Assembly (NCBI RefSeq): GCF_964656455.1
Contig: NC_135726.1
Span: 29,107,930 to 29,171,929 of the forward strand
DNA from: Halichoerus grypus
Taxonomy: Eukaryota > Chordata > Mammalia > Carnivora > Phocidae
Direction of reading: 5' to 3'
DNA: 64,000 bases
In this document: in pieces, positions 1 through 11,560 of the stretch
Numbering within the stretch: the first letter of the stretch is position 1
Layout of the letters: every line of letters begins with the position of its first letter
Made by a program: the position numbers and the translations under genes
The notes under the pieces: generated by a model
Databases searched by the model: none
The model's input: the letters and a program-made list of their open reading frames with translations, nothing else
Told to the model about the DNA's origin: nothing

Positions 1-479
1 CACAGTCTCAGGACAGCCCTACCTTTGACCCCGTGGACTCACAGGAGACCAGGGCGCCAAAAAGTGATTCTCTCCCGAGGGTCTGTGGTCTACGCAGTGG
101 GAATCCTCCTCCCTTAGACCCTCACAAGATATGAAAAAAGGCAACTGAAGCTTTACATAGCAACACAGGTCTCAGGGAATTGCCAGGAGGGGTATCTAAT
201 AGGGGGAGAATTCGCTTCAAGTTTAGCAGGATTTTTCTACAATAAAGTAGTAATACCCTCGATTATGTTAAACACTTTAATGATGACAATATCCTTAAAT
301 TACAGTGCTTTAAAATTTTTAAAGCGCTTTTGTAAATATTACTTCATTTTACTAATATTTGTGTAATTCAATGGAGAGGTATATAAAGGGGGGTGATCGC
401 AGCACTTTTCTTCTTTGGAACTAAATAAAACACCCACCTCAGGCACTTTTTCCCTTTGTGATGGCTTAGAACAGTGTTC
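1..479. other. Unique sequence, no gene seen
   Basis: No repeat family or coding frame is recognised. The second half is AT-rich. A TATA-box-like string (tatataaagg) lies at 380-389 and is described as a finding. No exon follows it that I can recognise. Confidence 0.5.
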
Positions 480-905
480 AGCTTTCTAAAGTATTCTCCG
501 TAGTTCAAATACAATCTAGAGGTCTTCCTATGGCCCCGCCTTCCTTCTGACTGTTCCTACCTCCTCTACTCCCCCTCGAACGCTGCTCCCACATGCTTCC
601 GGTTCCTCTACGGGGTCAAGTCCATTCCCACCTCAGGGACTTTGCACTTGCTGTGCACTTGCTGTTCCTGCTGTTGGAACACTAACTCCATGTCTTCATG
701 GGGCTGTCTCCCTCTTGGATTTCAGATCTCAGCTTCAATGTCACCGCTCAGAGATGCCTTCCCTCAAATCTCTAACCACTACTCTCGCTTCTACCCCATT
801 TCATTCACTTTCTGAAATGATCTTCTTTATGTATTTTTTTAACAGGGGTCCCCCGCATTGGAACGTAAGCTCCAAGAGAACTTAGAAATACTACAAGTTC
901 AGGGT
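480..905 (+). repeat. L2 LINE fragment (3' part)
   Basis: The order of landmarks is that of an L2 3' region read on the plus strand. There is a 'ctcagggactttgcacttgctg' type block near 633, a 'tctcagcttcaatgtcacc' block near 728, then 'agatgccttccctcaa', and 'gaacgtaagctccaagag' near 860. The copy is old and diverged. It stops before the usual short 3' tandem tail. Confidence 0.75.
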
Positions 906-3045
906 AGATTTCTCTGTATGCCTAAACAGATCCACAATTAGTTTCAAATAATCGATGTGTCACCTTTTTCTTTAATTCAGTAGAATGTCCTTAATCCGGT
1001 TAGTGTAACTGAGATTTTTACCACATAAATGATTTTTCTTCATCCCGTTTGGATTTCAAAGCCACTGATGGAACCTCTCCTTTGGAGTGAGTCTAAGGAA
1101 ATTAACCACATTTGACTATTGTTGACTCACAGCTGTTATTACTGGAAAGAAAAGAATATTAATAAAAGGTCAAGCCACCGCATCTCATGTCCCTAACGGG
1201 ATTATTTTAAAGTCAATTATTTCACTGTTAGTATTATAAGTGGTTCGCTCACTAGCTGTGAACTCTGCTTTGCACTGAGGTTTGCCCAAGCTCCACCAAA
1301 TCCCCGTTAAGTGCAGCTGCGGAGAGGAGCACCTATGTACAAGGAAGGCCAAGGTAGGAATCGCTGGCTCCCATCACTCTGGCACTGGCCAGCCAGTGCC
1401 CATGGCAATCCTGCACACCGGGGACTGACCCGGGCCAGAAGAAAGGAAGTTCAAGTGAGAACACACAGACTGGAATTCAATACCGAAAACAAAGTCCTCC
1501 AGTAAGTGAGAGAGGCCTACTAGGTGACTAAAGACATGATGGAAATCTCTGGGGAGGTTACGATTGGGATAAACCCTGGCTAATCCTGCAGAGGTGAAAA
1601 CGCTACCTACCTCCATCCCCGCGTCTCTGGCCCCATCTCGGCCTCGGTTTTCTTCCTTCTCCCCCACCCCTGTCTGTCAGCTGGGAAACAAAGGGTCCTG
1701 AGTTTGGAGAAGCACAGGTGCCTCTGAGGTTGCTCCTGACAACGTGTCCTCCTCACCAAGTTCACTAAACGTTGCCTTCATTAAAGCCCAGTGGCACTGT
1801 GCTCAGCTCCGCGGTGTACAGGTAGCTGGAGAGAGCAGGCTCCCGGGGTCGGGGAGCGAACAGTTTAAAGCCACCTGACACGTGGGGCACGTGGAGTGTG
1901 TCAGCTCAGCTGGGATCCCTTCCCTCTGCTTCTCATCCTCCTTGAAAACCCAGCTTGCCCTGATTCTCAAGTAGAAGGAGCAGTGCAACCAGAAGTACCC
2001 TCCCCCCGACCCCCACACAGCCCTGCTGGCTGCTCTTGTCCCTGACTGCCACGAGGGCAGACCAGAAATCCGACGGTGTCGAAGAGACTGGATTTTCTCC
2101 CCCGGTTCTGCGACCCAAAGTAGACAGTGAAATTTGCGGGGGAGGGCCTCCTGGGTGGGAGAACTTTCCAGGTTGAGCGCCATCTTGGTGCATCTGGTAT
2201 GGCCACGGAAGGAACTTCACTGATTGTCGTCTACAGGTCGTGCCTCTACAGACCTGAAACGTTCTAGGCTTCCGCCGCCCGTTCTGAAGCCCACTGGTGT
2301 CAAGTTACATGATGCGACTTTCTTCCCAACTCCTAGATCCTGCTTCTATCTGTGCTTGGGAACATCTTACCCTCTGACTGCATCTGTGGGTCATTTTTCT
2401 GGGGCCAAGCCTCCGCTCAGACCCTCCGTGAATGCGGCTGTAGCCATAGCTACGAGGATTTCACTCTCAATGTGTTCACTACTGGAATCAAAGTGCCAGG
2501 TGTGCCCCAAAGATATGTGCCTTACATTGGTGAGAGTTCACGTCCATGAGCAAGAACATTGGGCGTACAGGTTCAAGTAGTTCTAAGATGAGGAGAAGTA
2601 GAGTGGGATGTATTCTTATTAAATGTGCTCCCTAAAACTCTAAAAATAATTTGATGGCAGTATTAAGGGAAACTTAGTTATACATAATACCACTGGTCTA
2701 ACAAACCTACTTGACATCCACACACCTACCTAATTTTTACCTATTTTTGAATCTTAGGGTTACCTAACCATAATTTTGCTGTTCTTGTGTGATGGTACAT
2801 CAGAGGCACTTCCCCACGTATTTCTAGGTTGTCTTCGTAAATATTACCTGTGTTTTTCTAGAGTAGAGGAGTCTATACAATGCAAAACCATCTTTTTAAG
2901 TGAGGGATTATAAATATAAATTCCCTGTTATTCAAAAACTTCTAGGCAATTGCAAAAAATAACATCTGAAATAAGCACAGTTGTGACATGGCAGAAGAAA
3001 GCCGAAGGAGCGATGCATTAGAAGCTCTGACCTAAAAGCACGAGC
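906..3045. other. Unique sequence, no gene seen
   Basis: Open frames on both strands (for example 1311-1505 plus and 1803-2183 minus) overlap each other and show no domain or codon pattern I recognise. GC content rises between about 1800 and 2300 with a few CpGs, but not enough to call a CpG island. From 2600 the sequence is AT-rich and featureless. Confidence 0.5.
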
Positions 3046-3046
3046 A

Positions 3047-3180
3047 CAGGATACTGTTAACTCGCTATAGAACCTCTGGAAAATTAATCACTTTCCCTTT
3101 GCCTTAGTTTCCTTCATGGGACACAGAGGGTAGGGCTGGGTGAACTTTAAAATCCTTTCCTGCTCTAGAATTTTATGTTC
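3047..3180 (+). repeat. MIR-like SINE fragment
   Basis: The stretch 'tttgccttagtttccttcatggg' near 3098 followed by 'aatcctttcctgctctagaa' near 3150 matches the core and 3' end of MIR-type SINEs ('cctcagtttcctcatctg'; 'cccttccagctctaaaatt'). It is heavily diverged, and the exact subfamily (MIR, MIRc or MIR3) cannot be told. Confidence 0.5.
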
Positions 3181-6100
3181 GGTCCCTAAAGCAGCTTTAT
3201 TCTGAGGAATACGAAGAACTGCAGGTACTTTAACTTACTCCTTAAAGGACTGGCACAGTGGAAACATACAGGGTTGTGTCCCTCGCTCCCCCTTTCTGGG
3301 AACTGACCTCTCCAACACGCATGGCTCCAGTGGCGGGTTCCTGGCAGCCGTGTCTGTCCAGTGGGGCCCCACCCCCGAGCCAGAGGCGACCGCCCCATGA
3401 GCCGCAGCCATTTCTCAGCCGTGTGGACCAAAGATCCAGAAGCCGGTGTGCTGCCAGAGGAAAGCAAGCAGACACGCAGGGGGTGCAGAAATCAAAGACA
3501 GACGACCTCCCAATCTATTCCTAAGATCAAGTTTGAGATATCCCGTATCCATAACAGAGTCCTACCAAAACAATCACGTCCCTTATTTCACCGGTAGAAT
3601 ATCTCCCGTAACAAAGAGGACTCGTAGTTAACAGCCTTCATTAAGTGTCCTCTGCATTACTACACATCTAGATCTCTTGGTAATCTTAAAAGAAAGAAAC
3701 AAAGCAGTATTATTAGCTCTATGTATAGAAGAGGAACCAGGGCAATGAGCTCGTAAAAACCCAAATCACAGAGAAATCCACATACTCTGGCGCAAAGACT
3801 CTGTTAACGATTTCTGATCTTACAGCTTCACTTTGCTTTACAGTGTGGGAAACTACGAGAAGGAACTAGAGACCCCCAAACTTCAGTGTTTTCAGAAATG
3901 AACTCAATTCTCAATGAACCTGGAGTTCTGAAAAAAGGCTCAAGGTTTTGAATTTTGACCCCTGGATCCTCTCAATTCATTGCGCTCTCAATGCTACGGC
4001 CTTGTATTCCCAAGCCCCAAGAAATGGGGACTGGTCTTTTGGTGTTTTTCCCTCAATCCGGCTCTAATGAATGCCCTCTTATGCATGCAGAGATGTTAAA
4101 AGAGATAGGCAACATGGAGGCTAGGAACTGAGTCCAGCCAAAATGTTTAAAACATTAAAGAACTACATATTAGATTAGGACTAATCTGGTAAATTCAGAA
4201 TACCGAGGGGCAATAGGAACCTTAAAATAGGAGAGACAACCGAAAACATGAGCCTTTTCTTTTGCTTTGCCTTAATCCACCCACCTATCTGAAGGTCTAA
4301 TCTATCAGGTTTTTAACCATATATCAGAGATATTTCCTTCACTCCTTGGGGGGAAAGAGACAAGAATGAATTGGTTCCATATGAAACAATGTGATTTCGA
4401 TTACACTTCTAAATTAAGGCTTTGCAACCCCTGGATGTGATAATATGTTTGTTCATTACACCATCTTTACCACCACTGCCAAGAAAAATCCCAACCTCAA
4501 AAACAAAAAATTAGAAAGGGAAAGAAATGTATTCAACATATATCCAGCACCCAGCAATCCATGTACAATTGAGGTTTGATTTAGAGAGGAAGGAAATGGC
4601 GGGAAGATTTAAAAACTCTGACAGTTCCAGTTATTTAACTTAAAAGCACAAACCTAAAGAATGTTCTTGGATTTGCGTGCCTCAAAACTTTCCCAAGGTT
4701 TCCCATAAGTGGTAGCGAGCTGCTTTGTCAAAGAGCTCAAAAAAGGCCTTGCAACACACTGGGATAATACTCTACAATTAAGTGTTCTCCAGTGGGCCTC
4801 AGCATGACAAACCATAATGGCTCCAAAGAAGCCCTTAAAACCTACCATGTCAACGAGCTCCCCCAAGCACGGGAATTTAGAGCTATGGATTAGACCTCTT
4901 AACCCTGCTCCTCCCCTCAAAATATCTTAAAGACCCTTTTCTCCCAGGGGAAGAGTCGTTGTACCCAGTGTCTAGTTAAGAGGTCTTTGTGAAGTCACAT
5001 TTAGACATAGTTACAGGACGTCTAATGAAGACTCTGCATTCAGCTGAGACCTCCCCTCAGGTTGCCATAAGCCCGACTGAAGGGCCAGAACCACAGTGAT
5101 CCCACTGAAATGAAGAAGCAGCCTCGGAGGGGTCTCATTTCATCTCTGGATGTGAATGGCTATGTGGTCTTGGAAACAACGTCTGGGTTTTTTGGATGCT
5201 TGAATTTTTATACCTATAATTTTTATACTGGTGTGGCTCCTTACCTTCTAAGTTTGTTTAAGGAATACCTTGAAATAAAAGTAGAGAATTTCACCAAAGA
5301 GTGTGTCTTGTTTTAGAGCGAAAATAACAAAACTGACAAAATCAGATCCTGTTCAGTAAATAAGGCACTTCCTGCTGAATATCAGTCACTTTGAGAGATG
5401 TGTGCATTCTTTCAAACTGCAAGGAAAAACTTGGAGTCAACTCTATATTTTCTAAACTCAGTGGTTACAGTAATACAGTAATACAAAAAATGGCATCGAT
5501 GATCCCAAACTCTACACATTTGGCATGGTGACCATATACTATTATTTTGGAGGGGATTTACTTTTCCGATTTTGTGTTGCTGGTGCCTCAAGGTACTTCA
5601 TTCCCGAATCACACCCTGATGATGAGGGCTGAGACCCTAATATACACAGCGCAGACACCAGCTTATTATTACCAATTCATTCAAGCTCATTCATGTGCAA
5701 ATGGGAAATATGACTGTATGATGATCAAGGATAGCACCAGAAGAATTAAAGAAACTTTAGTGGCTTGGAAGCATTAATGACCCTTTTTAAGATCTTACAA
5801 CTACTAGAACAACTCTTTTTGCCTGGTCTTATGTTCACACCACCCTATTGGTTTCAAAAGCTCAGTACATCCCCCACCTGTGGCTAAACAGGTTCCGGGG
5901 CACAAAGCTGTCCACAGCCTTGGGGAAAAGTTTTTGGATAAGGACTGTTACAGAACTGGAAAGGATTATTTCCTAATAAAAGCTTCCTCCTTCCACTGCA
6001 CTCAGGCCAACAGGCTACACTGAGATGGCAAAGTAAGGTACCTTTTTTTTGGCAAAAAATTTCCATCACTTTTTTTATATATATATATATAGTAAGGGAA

Positions 6101-6532
6101 TTCTTTTCATTTTAAAATCATAAAAAGCTCTTAAACTCGGGTTTTAAGATGGAAAAGCAACTAGATCTTTTATTAGGAAAGTACTGTTGAGAGCAGCTTT
6201 ATTTCCTTGTTAGACAAACATCTGCCTTCCCAGAGAGAGGGAAGTCAATGTTTATCGTAAACCCTATTTAAAAAGGTGAATGCAAGATTTCACATATACC
6301 ATTCAGTAATAGGGGAAATGATTAGCGCCTTTAAGTTTTTATTTTCAGATTCATAACTGGTTTAGAAATACGGCAAGCATGGCTATGCCCTCACGAAGTG
6401 GCAGTGGGCCCTGGCCGCACCCCTTTTATACCTTTGTGGCTCAGAAGTGTGCTGAGGTAGCTACGATGTGGGCGAGGCAATACCATATTGCACACATCAC
6501 ACGTCAGACAGTCCAAGAGCTGTGAAGACTTT
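3181..6532. other. Unique sequence, no gene seen
   Basis: This is 3.3 kb with no recognisable repeat. A GC-rich, CpG-containing patch lies at 3300-3490. A short (TA)n tract lies at 6077-6091 after a T run. Two copies of 'aatttttatac' lie 15 bp apart at 5203 and 5218. The small frames at 3258-3524, 5110-5316 and 5547-5777 have no recognisable family. Confidence 0.5.
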
Positions 6533-6548
6533 AAAGGAGATTCACCTA

Positions 6549-6723
6549 GGGGCTCTTGGGGGGCACAGCCGGCTGAGCGTCCCACTCTTGGTTTTGGCTC
6601 AGGTCGTGGTCTCAGGCTTGTGAGATCGAGCCCCACAACGGGCCCCACGCTCAGTGCGGAGTCTGCTTGGGTTTCTCTCTCCCTCTGCCCCGTTCCCCCG
6701 CAAATAAAAAAAAATAAATCTTT
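6549..6723 (+). mobile_element. CAN SINE (carnivore tRNA-derived SINE), old copy
   Basis: The copy has a diverged head ('cagccggctgagcgtccc'), the tRNA-like B-box region 'gagatcgagccccac', a CT-rich stretch and an A-rich tail with 'aaataaatctt'. It is flanked by an imperfect 16-bp target duplication, 'aaaggagattcaccta' at 6533-6548 and 'aaaggcaattcaccta' at 6724-6739. This family is mobilised by L1 machinery and transcribed by RNA polymerase III. The divergence suggests an older insertion than the copy near 9 kb. Confidence 0.9.
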
Positions 6724-6739
6724 AAAGGCAATTCACCTA

Positions 6740-7660
6740 TTAAAAAGTCACACTGCTCGGGGCTCACAGGACTCAGTCATGTCCAACCCACATGGGACTT
6801 TCCCAGTTCTCTGGAATGGGATGAGTTCACGTTTTATAAAGACAGTTTTATGCTAGGACAGCTGAATGCACTCAACTCAACCTCTGCCCACATCTAGATT
6901 TCGAGATCTGGGCAATGGGCTTGGCTTCAGTTTCCCTCATGCTTCAAACTTGAGGGTGTTGCCCCGAGATTTCCCAGCTCCACAGCCTCACCTTCATTTC
7001 TCTGTTAGACAGAAAGTGGCCAATTCTTCAAAGATTACATAGGCTTAGTCACATCACTGAAGAAAAGCACGAGTTCTCTGAATACAATAATATCTCTGTG
7101 AGCAGGTGAAAAACAGTCAGTCCACCACTGACAGGCCACTGGCAGTTTGTCAGTTTCTGAAAACCAAGGTGATGTAAAAATCTTTTAACCTAAACAGAAC
7201 GAAGGGAGAATCTGGCTGTCAACTGGTGAGGGCACGAACAAGCCCTTAACTACAAGCCCCGTAAGAAGAAAGTCAAGGTGATTACTAACCCACAATACAA
7301 GAGCAGAATCCCTAAGATATTTGGAAATCTTTTCTCTTTCAATTACTGGCTTTGTACTTTAGGAATGATTATATCTGAGGCCACTGAGTTGACACAAAGA
7401 GCAAATAATCCCTCCCAGGGTAACTCTAATTTTCACAACCAGGAGGATGTCAAGGCTGTGCTTCTTTCTTTGCATTTCGGGTCTCTCCCATAGCTATTTC
7501 CAGGGCTGGAGCCTTAACACTTCACCCTATACTTCCACTAGGGGTGGAGCACACGACCCCCTCCCCGCAAACGGCCACTTACTTCCAAGTTTGAGATCAG
7601 AGTACCCCCCCTTAACTCTTCCCTCTTTTTCATTCCCATAACCAATTGGTTATGAAGTCC
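6740..7660. other. Unique sequence, no gene seen
   Basis: No repeat or coding family is recognised. The notable element is a perfect 18-bp palindrome at 7637-7654 containing two back-to-back CCAAT boxes, listed as a finding. Confidence 0.5.
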
Positions 7661-8125
7661 TTACATTAGAGGTCCTTTGAAATTCGGACTTGTCTTCTGT
7701 TATCACTGCTCTGCCTGAATGCAGGCCCACATCACCTCACTTTAGGAACCCAGGTTTTCTCTAAATACAACCCTTTAAACGAGAACAACCCAAATCCATG
7801 CCCACCCTGCCTCCAAACTAATCTTCCCTAAAATATCTCCGGCATCATGTCACTTCTCAGCTTTGGAAACTGCTGAAGGCTTCCCAGAACTCAGGCATCT
7901 ATCTCTTAGTACTTCCCACATATTTGGTCTAATTTTCTCAAACATTCTGTTTCAGTCAGAAAGTCTAACACATGGAACCTGGTTTATACTATCTTATACT
8001 GCCCCTCATAATAAATTCTACCTAATTGAAAGGACCTCTTCCCATACTGTCTATATCTTGCCCTACTTGAAATGTATCTTTTCCCTTAAACCTTACCTAT
8101 GTAGCTTGAAATGAACCTACCATTT
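7661..8125 (+). repeat. L2/L3-type LINE-like fragment
   Basis: The stretch near 7818-7890 ('aatcttccctaaaatatctc', then 'atgtcacttctcagctt' and 'actgctgaaggcttccc') resembles the L2/CR1-type LINE block in which 'atcttcctaaa' is followed by 'atgtcactcccctgctc' and 'ctccagtggctccc'. The flanks are weaker. Assignment is tentative and the boundaries are rough. Confidence 0.45.
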
Positions 8126-8939
8126 AAGTTTGGAACTGACTAATGAAATGACCACCTATCCTGGGTCTGTGAGGTGCATTGGCATTTTCTCAGAAGTCCA
8201 TGCAACTCATGGGAATTTTTCAATTTTATGTCTTTATTTCAATAATAATCTAAAATTGTTTCTTTAGCAGTTACATAGACCAGATTTTTTCTTTTGCACT
8301 GCCATTTCAAAGTTGAAAAGCATTTTTACAGAATAATACTTCAGTTCAGAATTCACAACTGGTGTCTATGAGCCCCTACTATCAGAAGGGTCAAAGAACA
8401 TTGTTCTTCTACAAGAAATCTGTAAATGCATCTGACAATCATGTAGAGTCATGTGACCTATCTTTCCTGGTGTTGTCTCAAACTGTTATTTAGATTCTTC
8501 ATTGTAGTTTTACTTTTCAGGTTTTTTGTGTTTTATCTTCACAAAGAGATGGTAAACTCTCTGGGGACAGGAATCATGCCTGAGACTACTCTGGATTCCT
8601 GATGCACCAAACATAATCTTGCAAAGAGCAAGTGACTGGGTCAAAATTGGTTGCTCTGGTTTTCACCATACAGGCCTGACCTGATCCACACTGGGTGGCG
8701 GGGGAAGGGAGAGGACCGTGAAGACAGAGTTTCACTAGATATCCAACTGAAAATTATGCAAAGGTAGCACTGAAATTGTTCAAATGTCCCTTATCCTCAC
8801 TAGGGTGGCACCACTCGAAGGCCTTTTCCGTACGGTCACAGAGCTCTGAAACAATGCTTTTCATACAACAAAGGTTTTTATTACTCTTTACTTCCAATAA
8901 GACAACAAAAACTGAGCTTGTTTATTAGTGCTGGTACTT
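8126..8939. other. Unique sequence, no gene seen
   Basis: The stretch is AT-rich with no recognised repeat, exon or regulatory cluster. Confidence 0.5.
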
Positions 8940-8955
8940 AAATTGAAACATTTCT

Positions 8956-9164
8956 GGGGCGCCTGGGTGGCTCAGTCATTAAGCGTCTGCCTTCAGCTCG
9001 GGTCTTGATCCCAGGGTCCTGGGATCGAGCCCCGCACCGGGCTCCCTGCTCGGCGGGAAGCCTGCTTCTCCCTCTCCCACTACCCCTGCTTGTGTTCCCT
9101 CTTCGCTGTGCTTCTCTCTGTCAAATGAATAAATAAAATCTTTAAAAAAATAAAAAATAAAATA
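8956..9164 (+). mobile_element. CAN SINE, full length, young-looking
   Basis: This is a complete element. The head reads 'ggggcgcctgggtggctcag', followed by 'cagggtcctgggatcgagcc', 'gaagcctgcttctccctc', a CT-rich part and the tail 'aaataaaatctttaaaaaaa' with further A-rich sequence. A perfect 16-bp target duplication (aaattgaaacatttct) sits at 8940-8955 and 9165-9180. The exact duplication and low divergence point to a recent insertion. The short minus-strand frame across this region (8979-9176) comes from the SINE and is not a gene. Confidence 0.97.
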
Positions 9165-9180
9165 AAATTGAAACATTTCT

Positions 9181-10135
9181 TTCTCATAACTGGTAAAGAG
9201 ATACTAGAATAAAAAAGGGTGTTGAATCCAATCTATTCTTAATGTTTCTGGCAACTCCTTGATCTATGTTAATTTCATGCTCCATAGATAGAATTTTAGA
9301 AGTAGAATTCTAGAACATTCATCTCCTGTATGAACGGAGCGGTCCAGTGTGTCATCCTAGACTTCGTTACTAGCAGAATGAAGGCAGAGGGAGATGTCAA
9401 GGAGGCAGGATTGGAAGGAGCAGAGAACCTCAGAATGGGATTTCCCCACCTGCGAACAGCGAGAGGACTGGAAAATCACTTGGCCACTATCCACACACAG
9501 TGCTTATGTGATGACCTCAAGTCTCTCCTCGGGCAAGCATGTAGAGTTGATTTATATGGATTTGCAAAGTTTACTTTGATGCGTTAGTTAAGAACTCGGG
9601 CAGTTGTTGACAGCAGAAGCCAGCACGAAGGAAGCCGTGGATTAATTTACTAAAGAAAGAAATCTTCTTTAACCAGTGCCTTTCCCCTTGTTGCTCCTTA
9701 GAGACAGGAATGATGGGAGCAACCGAGGAGGACTATGGCACAAGACCGCTGACGGGATGAGAGCTCATCCCCTGGTTCAGTGAAAGTCATTCCTCTCTTC
9801 ATCACGAAGAGAGACCTGTGGAGTTTCCTGGAGAGCCAAAAAATCATGGCTGGGAAATCCTCCGGATTTTACAAACCAGGGACAGATAAAGACATAAACA
9901 AATACAGACACATTTTGCCATGTAAAAGATCATCCCAGAGAATGTGCTGGAATTATGGAGGAGAGTAGCAGGGGAGTTATAGGGACAGATGATGAACTAT
10001 TTGCAAGATGACTTGCCCTTATGCCTCATGTGTCAACTCAAAAAAAAAAAAAAGAGGACAGGGAAGGAAGTTCTAGAAGGAGAAGACGAAAGCTAGGGCA
10101 AAGTAAAAAGCTTTTCGTCAGCTGTGAACCATTCT
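9181..10135. other. Unique sequence, no gene seen
   Basis: There are two overlapping plus-strand frames at 9330-9587 without any recognisable domain, and an A-tract at about 10040-10053. Nothing else stands out. Confidence 0.5.
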
Positions 10136-10139
10136 TTGT

Positions 10140-10335
10140 TCAGATGCTACTGCATGTTCAGCATGGAAGTTAATTAACACACAGCCCACTGCTGCCGGGA
10201 CCGCCTTACATAATTACACCTAGAGTCTAATTAGGTAACTCTCCGCTGTCCCTTGTCGGAGTCACCCAGGCTACAAATCTCTCAAAGTGTGGCTAGCATT
10301 CATTTAGTAAGGATTGTGACATGCCTCTGAAACGG
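10140..10335. promoter_or_regulatory. Candidate conserved non-coding element with homeodomain-type sites
   Basis: This is a repeat-free block with three homeodomain core sites within about 65 bp: 'ttaattaac' near 10170, 'cataattacac' near 10209 and 'tctaattagg' near 10227. Such clustering is common in developmental enhancers, but these cores also occur often by chance in AT-rich DNA. No coding frame overlaps convincingly. The call is inference from motif density and the lack of repeat similarity. Confidence 0.3.
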
Positions 10336-11390
10336 AAAAGTTGTCACTTCCAGCATGTTAGACGCACTAACAGCCTAAGTGAATTTCCCCATACACTTTT
10401 CTCGCAGAAACAGAAATCTTGAGAGAAGTAGCGTTGTCCTGGATTCCTCTGGATTTTCTTCTGGTGTGGTCCACAGATACCACAACAGCATGCCAGGTAG
10501 AGTTATATTTTGTGGATGACAGTGTCAGGCAATCACCCACTGAGGTATTTGTGCTGTCATCCATTTAGTTTTAATAGGGTGAAATACTGTTAATATTGAC
10601 TCACTCTGAGTTGATGGAATCATAGGAAATCTAGATTTTTTTCCCCCTTAGATTTTCTGGAATTTTCCAAGCTTCCTATAATGAGGAAATATCTTTACAC
10701 TACTATAAACCAAGGGGAGGAGAAGGAACAGACTGGTTAAAGACTCCTCCATAAAATAATCCCATCCTTAATTTTCTTACGGTAATGCATTAGTGACTAC
10801 CATGTAATATATACAGTGTAACATTATTTCCGAATTTTATCCCAGAACTTGAAACATTACGTACAACAAAATACTAATCTACAACAAGAGCTTCCATTTA
10901 TACAATCAAATTGAATAAATGCGTAAACTATGGTGTAAATCCCCCCCAAGAATGTGTAACTCTGTCAAATGGAGCATAGATTTTAGAGGCATGCGACATA
11001 GTAAGAGTTATAATCAATAACGTTTAATAATCTGTTACGTTTATTGTTTTTTTCTCTGACCACTATTTGCAAGGGACACCATAAACCACCCCTTGAGATT
11101 CATCGCTTGGCTTGGCACACCTTTGTTTACAGACGAAAATGACAATGGGAACACCGTGCCCCCAAATCTGTTGATCATTGGGGCAGGAGGTTCACAAGGG
11201 AACTCCGCCCAACGTATTCTGAAAACTGGTGGGAGCGGAGGAAGGACTGACGGGGTGGGGGTGGGGAGGAGTGAGATCCGGAACTTAATTGGTCGCAAGG
11301 CCTGGGTCCACAGCTACGATCAGTGATGCTACCCAACCGGTGGGCCCAGCCAAAGGGATCAGAGACAGGTCTACTATTGCCAAGTTCACA
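10336..11390. other. Unique sequence, no gene seen
   Basis: Mostly AT-rich, with a more GC-rich patch at 11140-11290 that contains overlapping meaningless frames on both strands (11041-11298 minus and 11093-11326 plus). No repeat is recognised. Confidence 0.5.
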
Positions 11391-11560
11391 CTCTGCCTGC
11401 AGCGACTGTCAAATAATGATAGATTAGACAAATCTGATTGCTCTATCAAAACATTCATCTCAAATCTTGATTAGTAAGCCTATTGAATTATGATTAATTC
11501 ACAAGGGTGCTGCTGACAGATAAGATACTTTATCTGACAACGTGTACTAGTTGCTTTGCC
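11391..11560. promoter_or_regulatory. Candidate enhancer with paired GATA sites
   Basis: A repeat-free AT-rich block holds 'aataatgatagattag' near 11413, several TAAT/ATTA cores near 11470-11495 and a 20-bp near-palindrome at 11517-11536 that presents two inverted GATA sites (cagataag, then tttatctg). Dense GATA plus homeodomain-type cores suggest a tissue-specific enhancer. This is inference only. Confidence 0.35.

Noticed and set aside
8979..9176. Minus-strand frame and possible tRNA-like gene
   Set aside because: Both come from the CAN SINE, whose head derives from a tRNA. The sequence is a retroposon and not a working tRNA or protein gene.
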